Origin: Jejuia pallidilutea
Lineage (GTDB): Bacteria; Bacteroidota; Bacteroidia; Flavobacteriales; Flavobacteriaceae
Assembly: GCF_002973595.1 (NCBI RefSeq)
Contig: NZ_PVEO01000008.1
Span: forward strand, 85,025-149,024
DNA length: 64,000 nucleotides
Direction: 5' to 3'
The translations under genes and the position numbers were made by a program. Shown here in pieces: positions 43,987-52,667 of the stretch (positions within the stretch are counted from its first letter, which is position 1; every line of letters starts with the position of its first letter). Under the pieces are notes generated by a model. The model had not been told where the DNA came from. It saw nothing but the letters and a program-made list of their open reading frames with translations, and ran no database searches.

Positions 43987-44208
43987 TCTAGAAGCCCGAT
44001 AGGGCGCGCTAGATATTGTAAATCGAACTAATCCCGCTTTTTAGCGGGATCTGTTAATTGATATTGGAATTGCCATCTAGAAGCCCGATAGGGCGCGCTA
44101 GATATTGCAAATCGAACTAATCCCGCTTTATAGCGGGATCTGTTAATTGATATTAGAATTGCCATCTAGAAGCCCGATAGGGTGCGCTAGATATTGCAAA
44201 TCGAACCA
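43987..44208. repeat. 89-bp tandem repeat, about 2.5 copies, with nested hairpins
   Basis: Units start at TCTAGAAGCCCGATAG at 43987, 44076 and 44165; the period is exactly 89 bp and the third copy breaks off about 44208 after AAATCGAAC. Each full unit holds ATCTAG...CTAGAT arms around AAGCCCGATAGGGCGCG, and a perfect 8-bp hairpin, ATCCCGCT with AGCGGGAT, at 44031-44050 and 44120-44139. The two hairpin loops differ (TTTT and TTAT). No ORF runs through it. It has only two or three copies and no unique spacers, so it is not a CRISPR. Confidence 0.85.
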
Positions 44209-44382
44209 GAGCTGTCCATCAAGGAGTATTTTTTGTCAATCTGAACGCTTCAGGTTCTAATTCATATTGAATATCAGTATTTTGTATTCTGAAATAATCA
44301 CGATAGCTATTGGTGCAGAATAACAGGTTTTATGGCTTTTTCAGACAATATCTTCGTTTTTAATACATTTCATTTTAAAATT
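44209..44382. other. Spacer before the GDPD gene, with repeat scraps
   Basis: GCTGTCCATC at 44211-44220 recurs inverted near 17364-17374, and CTGAACGCTTCAG (44241-44253) belongs to the CTGAA palindrome family of 41843-41863. TATCTTCG at 44349-44356 is a possible -7 box 27 bp before the start codon. Nothing else is recognised. Confidence 0.5.
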
Positions 44383-45267
44383 ATGAAAAAAACCATCTTA
44401 GTATTCCTTATAATTTTTTGCTTTTCGTGTAAGAATGAAAAACATAAACAAGATGAAACTATACAAGTAGAAAAGATAAGGCCATCTGTTTTACTTGAAA
44501 CTTTAAAGTATACTCCTGGGAATAAACCTATGATAAGTGTACACCGTGGTGGTAAAGGTCTAAAATACTATCCAGAGAATTGCTTGGAAACCCTAAAGTA
44601 TATTAACGACAGTATTAAGGCTATTTTTGAAGTAGATGTTGCCCAAACTAAGGATAGCATTTTGGTATTAATGCACGATAATACTTTAGATAGAACTACA
44701 ACAGGAGAAGGTAATATCTCCAACTTTACATTTAAAGAATTACAAACTTTTAATTTAGAAGACGATTTTGGCAACCAAACCAAATTTAAAATACCACTTT
44801 TTAAAGATGTTTTAGAATGGGCAAAGGCTAATGCGGTTGTATTAACTATAGATATTAAACGAAGTGTTGCTGTTGAAGATGTGGTACAGTCAATACGGGC
44901 GGTAGAAGCTGAAGATGTCTCTGTAATAATTACATACGATTTAATACAGGCTGAACGTGCCAATGCTATAGCTCCAGAATTATTATTATCTGTTTCTGTA
45001 AGAAATAATAAGGAGTTTGAGTGGTTGTTGCATTCAGGGATTCCAACTGAAAATATGATTGCATTTACAGGAACGCGTTTGTCGCCAGATTCTCTCTACA
45101 CCAAAATCCATAGTTATGGCATAAAAACCATGTTAGGTACTTTAGGGAATTTAGATAAGCGTGCCGAAACTAGAGGAGATTCTTTATATAATGTTTGGGT
45201 TAAAAAAGGTATAGATGTTATTGCTACCGATAGGCCTTTTGCAGTAGCTAAGGCTATAAACGAATAA
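44383..45267 (+). CDS. Glycerophosphodiester phosphodiesterase family lipoprotein
   Basis: 294 residues from ATG 44383; the longer form from 44332 is rejected because MKKTILVFLIIFCFSC is a clean lipoprotein signal. The catalytic core is present: SVHRGG (first His), YPENCLE, EVDVAQTKD, LMHDNTLDRTTTGEG (second His), and IATDRP near the end. Enzymes of this family cut glycerophosphodiesters to glycerol-3-phosphate and alcohols, here at the cell surface or in the periplasm. Confidence 0.92.
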   Translation: MKKTILVFLIIFCFSCKNEKHKQDETIQVEKIRPSVLLETLKYTPGNKPMISVHRGGKGLKYYPENCLETLKYINDSIKAIFEVDVAQTKDSILVLMHDNTLDRTTTGEGNISNFTFKELQTFNLEDDFGNQTKFKIPLFKDVLEWAKANAVVLTIDIKRSVAVEDVVQSIRAVEAEDVSVIITYDLIQAERANAIAPELLLSVSVRNNKEFEWLLHSGIPTENMIAFTGTRLSPDSLYTKIHSYGIKTMLGTLGNLDKRAETRGDSLYNVWVKKGIDVIATDRPFAVAKAINE

Positions 45268-45303
45268 AAATAGTACTTTTACGGGGTAAATAACGTTGTC
45301 ATC

Positions 45304-45330
45304 TAGCAGGGTTTTACAAACTTTGTAGGT
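45304..45330. repeat. Dispersed palindrome, family 1 (diverged copy)
   Basis: TAGCAGGGTTTTACAAAC followed by TTTGTAGGT: the left arm has lost its first CC and one A compared with 7422-7449. It lies 37 bp after the GDPD stop codon. Confidence 0.6.
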
Positions 45331-45363
45331 ATTCAAAAATATAGGTAATTAATTTAAAATAAA

Positions 45364-45381
45364 TTCCCGATTTCGCGGGAA
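45364..45381. repeat. Start-proximal hairpin, family 2
   Basis: TTCCCGATTTCGCGGGAA, 18 nt with 6-bp outer arms and TTC-type loop, ends 7 nt before the ATG at 45389. Confidence 0.65.
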
Positions 45382-45388
45382 GTTGGTA

Positions 45389-45859
45389 ATGAAATACGCA
45401 AGACTTACAAAAGAACAGTTTGAGGAATTACATCAAGAATTTATTAATTTTTTAGCTACTCAATCCATTACTGCAGATGAGTGGGCAAATTTAAAAGTGA
45501 ATAAGCCAGAAGTTGCCGAAATGGAATTAGATGTATTTAGCGATTTAATTTGGGAAGGCGTATTAAATAAGGCTGAGTATTTAGAGCACTTTGCGCCGCA
45601 ACACATGTATTTATTTCATTTAGATGAAGACAACATGCATGCTATTGTTGTAAACGTAAAAAACGATGAGGTTGATATTACAACTAAGGAAGGGTATAAC
45701 TGGCTTCGTGAAAATTTAATGGATGAGCGCGTGGAGTTTCTACAAGCCGACAAAGCTTATACAGAGGATAAAAACCTAGATAAATTCAAGATGATAGAAC
45801 AAGGAGCCTCTATTACTAAAGGGGAGTTGTATCAGTATTTTTATAACTTGATTAATTAG
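45389..45859 (+). CDS. DUF6495-like conserved protein
   Basis: 156 residues from ATG 45389, preferred over the TTG at 45383. The protein is acidic and soluble, with no signal peptide or membrane segment. MKYARLTKEQFEELHQEFINFLA opens it, and ITADEWANLK plus the middle FSDLIWEGVLNKAEYLEHF are as in flavobacterial proteins often annotated DUF6495. The function is unknown. It lies between GDPD and hisS genes with spacers of 121 and 197 bp. Confidence 0.65.
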   Translation: MKYARLTKEQFEELHQEFINFLATQSITADEWANLKVNKPEVAEMELDVFSDLIWEGVLNKAEYLEHFAPQHMYLFHLDEDNMHAIVVNVKNDEVDITTKEGYNWLRENLMDERVEFLQADKAYTEDKNLDKFKMIEQGASITKGELYQYFYNLIN

Positions 45860-45978
45860 GGCCATTTCAAAGTAAGTAAGGTTAAAGAAATCTGTTCAAT
45901 TCCTTATTCCCAAATATAACGTTTCAGATTGCTTTATTTTTTTTCTGCTGAAAGGCTCGCAATGCCATCTTCATTATT

Positions 45979-46050
45979 TATTTTTGTAATTCCGTACTAG
46001 ATACGGCATCTATTTTCAAACTTTAAAAGAGATTTCTGCGTTCGCAGGAC
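45979..46050 (+). promoter_or_regulatory. hisS promoter region: -7 box and start-proximal hairpin
   Basis: TATTTTTG at 45979-45986 is an exact TAnnTTTG box. A CCGTA/TACGG hairpin (45992-46006) and a family 2 hairpin TTTCTGCGTTCGCAGGAC (46033-46050) lie in the presumed leader; the second ends 6 nt before the hisS ATG. One mismatch in each arm weakens this hairpin. Confidence 0.5.
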
Positions 46051-46056
46051 AATATT

Positions 46057-47448
46057 ATGGCGCAAAAACCAAGCATACCAAAGGGTACAAGAGATTTTAA
46101 TCCAGAACAGGTAGCAAAACGTAATTATATTTTTAATACTATTCGTGGTATTTTCGAGAATTTTGGTTTTCAACCTATTGAAACCCCAAGTTTTGAAAAT
46201 TCTGAAACCTTGATGGGAAAATATGGCGATGAAGGTGACCGTTTAATATTTAAGATTTTGAATTCGGGAGATTATTTGGCTAAGGCTAATAGTGAAGCTT
46301 ATTCTCTAAAAGACTCAAATAAGCTAACCTCTAGCATCTCCGAAAAAGCCCTCCGTTACGATCTTACCGTACCATTTGCACGTTACGTAGTACAGCATCA
46401 AAACGAGATAGAGTTCCCTTTTAAACGCTACCAAATACAACCTGTTTGGCGCGCCGATAGACCGCAAAAAGGACGTTTTAGAGAGTTTTATCAGTGCGAC
46501 GCCGATGTGGTTGGTAGCGATTCGTTATGGCAAGAAGTAGAGTTTATCCAGTTATATGATAGTGTGTTTACCGCTTTACAACTACAAGGTGTTACCATAA
46601 AAATTAACAACCGTAAAATACTATCTGGAATAGCTGAGGTTATTGGTGCAAGTGATAAATTAATAGATTTTACGGTAGCCTTAGATAAATTAGATAAAAT
46701 AGGAGAGGAGAAGGTTAAACAAGAAATGGTGGACAAAGGGATCCCGCAATCTGGTATAGAAAAACTTCAGCCTTTATTTTCCTTATCGGGCAATTTTGAA
46801 TCTCAAATAGAGCGTTTAAAAACCATTTTATCTACTTCAGAAGAAGGAAAAAAAGGTATTGATGAATTGGCATTTATAGATAATGCTGTTTCGCAACTAG
46901 GTTTAACTACCGCTAAATTGCAACTAGATGTTACATTAGCTCGTGGTTTAAACTATTACACTGGTGCTATATTTGAAGTTGCCGCACCCAAAACCGTAAA
47001 AATGGGTTCTATTGGTGGCGGTGGCCGTTACGATGATCTCACAGGTATTTTTGGAATGAAAAATATGAGCGGTGTTGGTATAAGTTTTGGTCTAGACCGT
47101 ATTTATTTGGTGTTGGAAGAATTAGGATTATTCCCAGAAACAGTAAATAAAAATGTTGAGGTTTTGTTTATTAACTTTGGCGATAAAGAAGCTTTGTTTA
47201 GTTTAAAAGCTATTAAACAATTGCGCCAACAGGACATAAATGCAGAGTTGTATCCAGATAAAATTACCAACGGAAAGCATATGCGCAAACAAATGAACCA
47301 TGCAAATAATAGAAACATTCCTTTTGTGGTTTTGGTAGGTGAAGAAGAAATAAGCTCTAATACCTATACATTGAAGGACATGAAAACTGGTGAACAGCAA
47401 AAGGTTTCTTTAGAGGTTTTAATTTCTGCTATAAAAAAGAAGTCCTGA
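46057..47448 (+). CDS. hisS: Histidine-tRNA ligase
   Basis: 463 residues of class II synthetase type. [10 protein letters not shown] opens it, motif 2 is seen as [19 protein letters not shown], the histidine-binding motif is [14 protein letters not shown], and motif 3 is [11 protein letters not shown]. The C-terminal anticodon domain (about 365-460) follows. The protein ends in ISAIKKKS. It appears to be monocistronic, with a terminator overlapping its stop codon. Confidence 0.97.
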   Translation: MAQKPSIPKGTRDFNPEQVAKRNYIFNTIRGIFENFGFQPIETPSFENSETLMGKYGDEGDRLIFKILNSGDYLAKANSEAYSLKDSNKLTSSISEKALRYDLTVPFARYVVQHQNEIEFPFKRYQIQPVWRADRPQKGRFREFYQCDADVVGSDSLWQEVEFIQLYDSVFTALQLQGVTIKINNRKILSGIAEVIGASDKLIDFTVALDKLDKIGEEKVKQEMVDKGIPQSGIEKLQPLFSLSGNFESQIERLKTILSTSEEGKKGIDELAFIDNAVSQLGLTTAKLQLDVTLARGLNYYTGAIFEVAAPKTVKMGSIGGGGRYDDLTGIFGMKNMSGVGISFGLDRIYLVLEELGLFPETVNKNVEVLFINFGDKEALFSLKAIKQLRQQDINAELYPDKITNGKHMRKQMNHANNRNIPFVVLVGEEEISSNTYTLKDMKTGEQQKVSLEVLISAIKKKS

Positions 47449-47475
47449 AGGTCAGTTCAGGACTAGAAATAGTTT
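47441..47475. terminator. Terminator between convergent hisS and the first T9SS gene
   Basis: AGTCCTGAA (47441-47449) and TTCAGGACT (47456-47464) pair perfectly over 9 bp around GGTCAG; the left arm overlaps the hisS stop codon. TAGTTTTTTG follows on plus and TCTTTTTTAT follows on minus, so it can act both ways. Confidence 0.8.
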
Positions 47476-47516
47476 TTTGAAAATTAGATTTGGGGTTTTG
47501 TGACTAACTCAAATAA

Positions 47517-50500
47517 CTATTTTATAACTATTTTTTTAGAAATTTTACCTATTTCAGTTTCAATGTTTATAATATAGTTTCCAGAAATATTGCGAGGAAT
47601 TCTATATTCTACATGGCTCTTGCTTGAATTTGTGTTTAAATTAAATAAAGACTGTCCCAGAATATTAAACATTTCTACCGCTTTAATTAATTTAAATTCC
47701 GGATTATTTATAATAATGCTTTCTTTTTCGTTAGAATAGAATACCTCTATAGTATTTGCAGTCTCAAACGTTTCATTGTTAAGTGTTTGTGTGGTAAATG
47801 TAATTACAAATCTATTTAAATGTTCTCCAGCAGATAGGTTGGTTTCATAATCTGAGTTTCTTAAATTATGATACATGCCCAATTCTTTATCGTGCAAATA
47901 AATGTTTATAGTATTAGGGGCGTTTTGTAAATCATCAATTGTAAAACTATTTAATCCCGCTTTTTTGGTATGCACTCCTAAAGGAATTATGGTTTGCTCC
48001 GTTATGGTGTCAATAGCTTGTATTACATATTTTTCGTTATTAATAAGCCAATACATATCGTCTATTTGGGTATCAATGTATTTAGAATCGTATCCCCAGT
48101 CTATGCCGTTGGAAGCGTTTTGGTCTACAGTAAGCAGTAACTGTCTTCTAATTGTATTTACAGAGTTAAAGCCAATTCTTAGTTTTAGCCTAGAATCTTT
48201 AATCTTAGGCATTTGGTTTTTGCTAGACGTTTTAGAAGTGTTACTTTTTAGGAATGATGAATTTGTACCATCTTCTATTTGGAATACTCGTTGTGCATTA
48301 TTAAATTTAATTGTACCACCAGTTTCTGCAGTAACAAAGAAACCTTGCCCTACAGGAATATATCTACCAGGTATTTTGGTTGGTGTACCACCAGAAGCAA
48401 CATCAGGATCGTTGGTGCCTATGGCTGCAGCAGGTACGCCGCCAGCTAATGAGTAAGTAGCATATCCGCCTTGATATTCGTTTGCTATATGTGAACCACC
48501 ACCCCAATGTTCCCAAAAATATAATGTTCCGGTTGTAGAACCAGGGCCAGCTATGGTAGCGCCATTGTCTAATATAAACTGTTCAGCATCAATAGCTGAT
48601 GGATAAGGGTTGCCAACTAGGTAATCGTTACCAGCACTAATGTTTAAATTTATATTCCCATTGTTAGGTTTACCTTCTAGAATATAGTTTTGTTCGTCGT
48701 TTATTGCGCCACTTCCAGGGCCTTTCATGGTAAAGCCTTCACCAACTTTAAGTGTTCCAGATTGCCTTACATGCTGCCAAGATGCATAATCGTCGCTAAG
48801 CCTATTGCTAAATTTCCAAATCCAATAATCGGCAATACCTAAAGGCGATACACTGCCATTATAGCCAGAACTTAAAAAGTTAACATTAGAGAAAACATCG
48901 GTAACATTAAAGTCATTATTATTTGTAGAGTTGTTGCGTTTTCCAACAGGAGACGACCAATAGTTGTATGTAAAAGTGTCAGCGGTTCCTTGTTGATCTT
49001 TTTCTAATGTCCCAGCACTGGTTGGGTCTAGGGTACTATCTTCAGTTTGAATTAATTGTGATTCGCCTTCTAAATCTATTTTTCCATCGAGCTTTAGGTA
49101 CCAAGAATTAGTTAATCCAGAGTCTCCATTAACCGTTAAAGTGCTCCCTGAATCTAAAATTATACCTACGGAAGACATGCTGTTAGAGGTTTCTAAGTTT
49201 CCTTTAATATGCACAATGGCGCAGTTAGGAGGGGTGCTATGTATATCCCAAACGCTACCGTGTTCCCAATTACTTGGGTTGCTCCAGTTGCCACTGGCCG
49301 AAGCTACAGTAGTATACGGTAATGGCGCAGATTGTACATCGATTATTTTTGAGTTGTATATTCTGGCTCCTGAGCTAATATCTATACTTGGTGTGGTGAG
49401 ATCGTCAATAATATTACCGTTATACCTATCTAGTTTATAATAGCGAATTAAATTGGACCAATTCAAAGGGGTAATTGTAGAAGCATCTACAAAATCGGTT
49501 ATATTTAAAGGTATTACGCTACCTCTAACTATTCCAGAATTGTTCTCAATTTCTTGATGTACCATTTTATGAATTTCGTTAGCAGATAACGCTTTGTTAA
49601 ATACCCTAACTTCATCCATATATCCTTTATAATATTTAGAGTTAATATCTGGTGTTTTACCAAGGGTAAAGCTTGATGTGTCTGAAGGAAATACACCGCT
49701 ATTGGTTGTTGTACTTGCAACTTCTAAACCATTAATGTAAAGTTTAAATTCCCCATCTACACAATCGCAACTGTAAGTGGCGGATATATGTGTCCATATA
49801 CCTGTGTTTACAGGGTTTAAACTAGAAATGCTATATCCATCGGCAAATGCAGTAATGGTTTTATCTGAGTTTAATTGAATATAGAATACATTTTGTCCTA
49901 TTATGATTTGATCTCCAGTAGCCGAGGGGTCTATTTTAATCCAGCACATCATACTAGCTTCGTCCCAACCATTAATAACAGGAGCTTCGCTTGCATAATC
50001 ATTTCTTCCATCAAAGAATAAATGTAATTTTCTGTCTAAAAGCCTTGGAGAACCAAAAGCAGTATCATCGGTATCAAATAAATCTACAATACCATCACCA
50101 TCTGCATCATTTGTATCGTCTATAATTCCATTATTATCAGCATCTAAATTAGAGTATAGTGTATGTAATATATCGTAGGATGTACCATTTGAGGTTGTAT
50201 CTAAATAATTAGGAGTGCCGTCATTATCAGAATCTACTACAAAATATTCCCAACCAGAACCTGTACTGCCTTGGTTGCTATTGCCATAAGCTGTTGCCAT
50301 AGTACCACCTTCAAAAAAATCATAAATATCTAATATACCATCGGTAAAATATTCTATGACTCCATCGGAGTCAATATCTGTTTCTCTAACGGCATCGGTA
50401 TCAGTGCCATCTCCAACGCCATTCCCAGTAATATCTCCATCACCATTTTGATAATTGGAATCTCCTGTGTTTGTAGCTCCAGACTCATCTACATCAAAAA

Positions 50501-52418
50501 TAGTATCGTTATCACTATCTAAATCTAAATAATTGGGTATGCCATCTCCGTCAGAATCAGGAACGGTATTACTTTCGCTGGCGTCGTGCATGCCATTTAG
50601 GTTAGTGTCAACCCAGGATGTAACACCCGTAAGGGTAGCTTTACCTTCGCTAAGGTTTCCTAGTCCTGCTTCTACTACATCAGGAATTCCATCGTTATCA
50701 GAATCTAAATCAAAAACATCAGCAACACCATCGCTATCGGTATCGCATAAAGTTTGTGAAATCACTATATCGTCTATAGCTAAATCGTTACCGCCACCAC
50801 CTACTTCATTATTAATAAAGTAAACATAAAATTCACTAACACTAAATGTTAAACTAGCTGTAAATTGGTGCCAGCTATTTGCAGGGTCTCCATTTATTGA
50901 CGGCGGAATGTCGCCTGTGGTAATAGATGCTAGTACATTGTTGTTAACATCTCTAAATTCTACTAATATGTTTGGTCTTAATCTAGTTGCAATTCCCGGT
51001 GCGGTTGTAGTATCTAGGTTTAGCACCCAGAAACTATAGGTAATGGGTACGTTGGGTAGTGCTCCAATTATGGTGGCGGTATAAAAAGTTCCGGGATCGT
51101 ATGAAGCGTTAAACATGGCCATTCTACCATCTGTATCTCCAGGAGTGTGGTCTTCACCCGTGTACCAATATGCGTCTGCCCAAGAGGCTACCTCTCCGTT
51201 AGGCGTATCGTTTGTTCCATCGCCATCAGCCGCTTTATAATAAACAGTATATTCCCCATCACCTAAATCCATGCTCCCTAACGAAGGGCATTCTGTGGTG
51301 GGTGCGCCAACGGTACCATCTTCGTAGCAATAGGTGGTTTCGGCATTGTATGTTGTGTTTATTGTAGTTCTGTGCCCTTCGCCAAATGTTTCGTTTAAAA
51401 ACTTATAATTTGTAGTGGTGGCGGTTATTGATGTTTTGCAGGCTAGCTCCTCGGTGCCATCGGCAATACCATCATTATCATCATCAATATCTTCATTGTC
51501 TAATATACCATCATTATCACTATCAAAAAAGTTTTGTTCAGCGCGTGCATCTATATCAAATTGATAAGAAGCTTCATCAGAATCATTATTTGCAATAGTA
51601 ACAGTACATGTTTTGGTGCCTAAGGTTAGGGAATTAAATTGAATGCTAAACGTAGTAGTGCCTGTTGAAGGTAAAACAGGTGAAGCATAATAAGGAGGTA
51701 TAATTGAGAAATCTGTGGTATTAGATAAGCTAATATTAGAGATGTTTAAGTTAGAGCCTCCTTTATTGTAAATGGTGTATGTTCTTGTTATTAATGTTCC
51801 GGCATTGGCGGTTCCATAGCTTGTATGGTCTGAAATTGCAGGAGTGTTGTCTCCATTTGTAATAGATATGTTATTGCCACGAACATCAATTTCAGGAGCA
51901 GAGACTTTTACAAAAACGTCATCGAAGTAACAATATTCATTATTTTCATTAGCAGTACTTGAAAATCTGAAACTTGAGTTGGATGATAATCCGCTGTTGA
52001 CTGTTAAATAAAATTCATACGGTACGTTATTCGAGGCAAAGTCTGTTCCTAATACATAAGTTTTAAGTGTAGACCAAGATGTACCATTAAAGTATTCTAC
52101 TGAAAACCCTTCGCCAGTATCTAATCGATACCCAATAAAACAAAACGAAAAATCTATAGAGCTATACGCTGAAAGATTTAAACTTGGCGACGTAGTTAAG
52201 TTATTTAAAGCTTCATCATCTTTTGAGTATAGAGATTGAGAACTGTTACAGGCGTAAACAGAATTTGTGTTTAATCCAGAATCTGAACCGCCATCAATCC
52301 AACCTTGGAGTCCGGTTTCAAAATCATAAGATACAATGGTTTGCGAAAACACAGATAGAGATGTTACAACACAAAAGTATGCGGCAAACAACCAGTTTTT
52401 GGGTATATAGGTTTTCAT
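47517..52418 (-). CDS. Secreted T9SS cargo: choice-of-anchor D, calcium repeats, LamG domain
   Basis: 1633 residues. A signal peptide (cleavage near VFSQ, residue 26) is followed by a MAM-like domain (about 28-155), a choice-of-anchor D domain (about 160-290), thrombospondin-3-like DSDNDGI repeats (about 296-320 and 557-790), a beta-sandwich between them, and a LamG-like domain (about 796-955). A conserved module (about 990-1540) shared with the next two genes and a type A sorting domain (about 1545-1633, ending KISKKIVIK) finish it. T9SS moves such proteins to the outer surface. It should bind sugars or cells and calcium; no enzyme site is seen. Confidence 0.85.
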   Translation of the reverse strand: MKTYIPKNWLFAAYFCVVTSLSVFSQTIVSYDFETGLQGWIDGGSDSGLNTNSVYACNSSQSLYSKDDEALNNLTTSPSLNLSAYSSIDFSFCFIGYRLDTGEGFSVEYFNGTSWSTLKTYVLGTDFASNNVPYEFYLTVNSGLSSNSSFRFSSTANENNEYCYFDDVFVKVSAPEIDVRGNNISITNGDNTPAISDHTSYGTANAGTLITRTYTIYNKGGSNLNISNISLSNTTDFSIIPPYYASPVLPSTGTTTFSIQFNSLTLGTKTCTVTIANNDSDEASYQFDIDARAEQNFFDSDNDGILDNEDIDDDNDGIADGTEELACKTSITATTTNYKFLNETFGEGHRTTINTTYNAETTYCYEDGTVGAPTTECPSLGSMDLGDGEYTVYYKAADGDGTNDTPNGEVASWADAYWYTGEDHTPGDTDGRMAMFNASYDPGTFYTATIIGALPNVPITYSFWVLNLDTTTAPGIATRLRPNILVEFRDVNNNVLASITTGDIPPSINGDPANSWHQFTASLTFSVSEFYVYFINNEVGGGGNDLAIDDIVISQTLCDTDSDGVADVFDLDSDNDGIPDVVEAGLGNLSEGKATLTGVTSWVDTNLNGMHDASESNTVPDSDGDGIPNYLDLDSDNDTIFDVDESGATNTGDSNYQNGDGDITGNGVGDGTDTDAVRETDIDSDGVIEYFTDGILDIYDFFEGGTMATAYGNSNQGSTGSGWEYFVVDSDNDGTPNYLDTTSNGTSYDILHTLYSNLDADNNGIIDDTNDADGDGIVDLFDTDDTAFGSPRLLDRKLHLFFDGRNDYASEAPVINGWDEASMMCWIKIDPSATGDQIIIGQNVFYIQLNSDKTITAFADGYSISSLNPVNTGIWTHISATYSCDCVDGEFKLYINGLEVASTTTNSGVFPSDTSSFTLGKTPDINSKYYKGYMDEVRVFNKALSANEIHKMVHQEIENNSGIVRGSVIPLNITDFVDASTITPLNWSNLIRYYKLDRYNGNIIDDLTTPSIDISSGARIYNSKIIDVQSAPLPYTTVASASGNWSNPSNWEHGSVWDIHSTPPNCAIVHIKGNLETSNSMSSVGIILDSGSTLTVNGDSGLTNSWYLKLDGKIDLEGESQLIQTEDSTLDPTSAGTLEKDQQGTADTFTYNYWSSPVGKRNNSTNNNDFNVTDVFSNVNFLSSGYNGSVSPLGIADYWIWKFSNRLSDDYASWQHVRQSGTLKVGEGFTMKGPGSGAINDEQNYILEGKPNNGNINLNISAGNDYLVGNPYPSAIDAEQFILDNGATIAGPGSTTGTLYFWEHWGGGSHIANEYQGGYATYSLAGGVPAAAIGTNDPDVASGGTPTKIPGRYIPVGQGFFVTAETGGTIKFNNAQRVFQIEDGTNSSFLKSNTSKTSSKNQMPKIKDSRLKLRIGFNSVNTIRRQLLLTVDQNASNGIDWGYDSKYIDTQIDDMYWLINNEKYVIQAIDTITEQTIIPLGVHTKKAGLNSFTIDDLQNAPNTINIYLHDKELGMYHNLRNSDYETNLSAGEHLNRFVITFTTQTLNNETFETANTIEVFYSNEKESIIINNPEFKLIKAVEMFNILGQSLFNLNTNSSKSHVEYRIPRNISGNYIINIETEIGKISKKIVIK

Positions 52419-52426
52419 AAGTAGGT

Positions 52427-52449
52427 ATATTTAGTTTGGGGCTAAATAT
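52427..52449 (-). promoter_or_regulatory. Leader palindrome of the first T9SS gene
   Basis: ATATTTAG (52427-52434) and CTAAATAT (52442-52449) are exact complements with a 7-nt loop (TTTGGGG on plus). It ends 8 bp before the start codon on the gene's own strand. The same TTAG-N7-CTAA core precedes the next two T9SS genes. Confidence 0.6.
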
Positions 52450-52545
52450 TTTTAATCAATGGTTAGCAAGCCTATTATTAATTTAACTTACAATACCATT
52501 AAGATTTGGGGTTAATAGCTTTGTTTCTATAAATTATAGATGTCT

Positions 52546-52604
52546 CAAATATAGAAAAAAAAGTTAAAATAATCGTTAAAATGTTTGATATTATCGATTA
52601 AAAG
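52546..52604 (-). promoter_or_regulatory. -7 box and direct-repeat pair upstream of the first T9SS gene
   Basis: Minus-strand TATATTTG (52553-52546) is an exact TAnnTTTG box, about 128 bp before the start codon. Farther upstream lie ATCGTTAAAATG (52572-52583) and ATCGATTAAAAG (52593-52604) on plus, 21 bp apart. Each differs from ATCGATNAAATG by one base. They would sit upstream of the -7 box. Confidence 0.55.
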
Positions 52605-52667
52605 TTTTTTTGTGCTGTATTTAATTCTTTTATAGAGTTTTGATTATATTATTTTATAAGAAAAATA

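Noticed and set aside
43987..44208. CRISPR-like array at the 89-bp repeat
   Set aside because: The repeated unit is 89 bp and contiguous, with no unique spacers and no cas gene in the window; it is a tandem repeat.
44332..44382. Longer start of the GDPD gene at 44332
   Set aside because: The lipoprotein signal begins at the ATG at 44383, and the longer form overlaps a likely -7 box.
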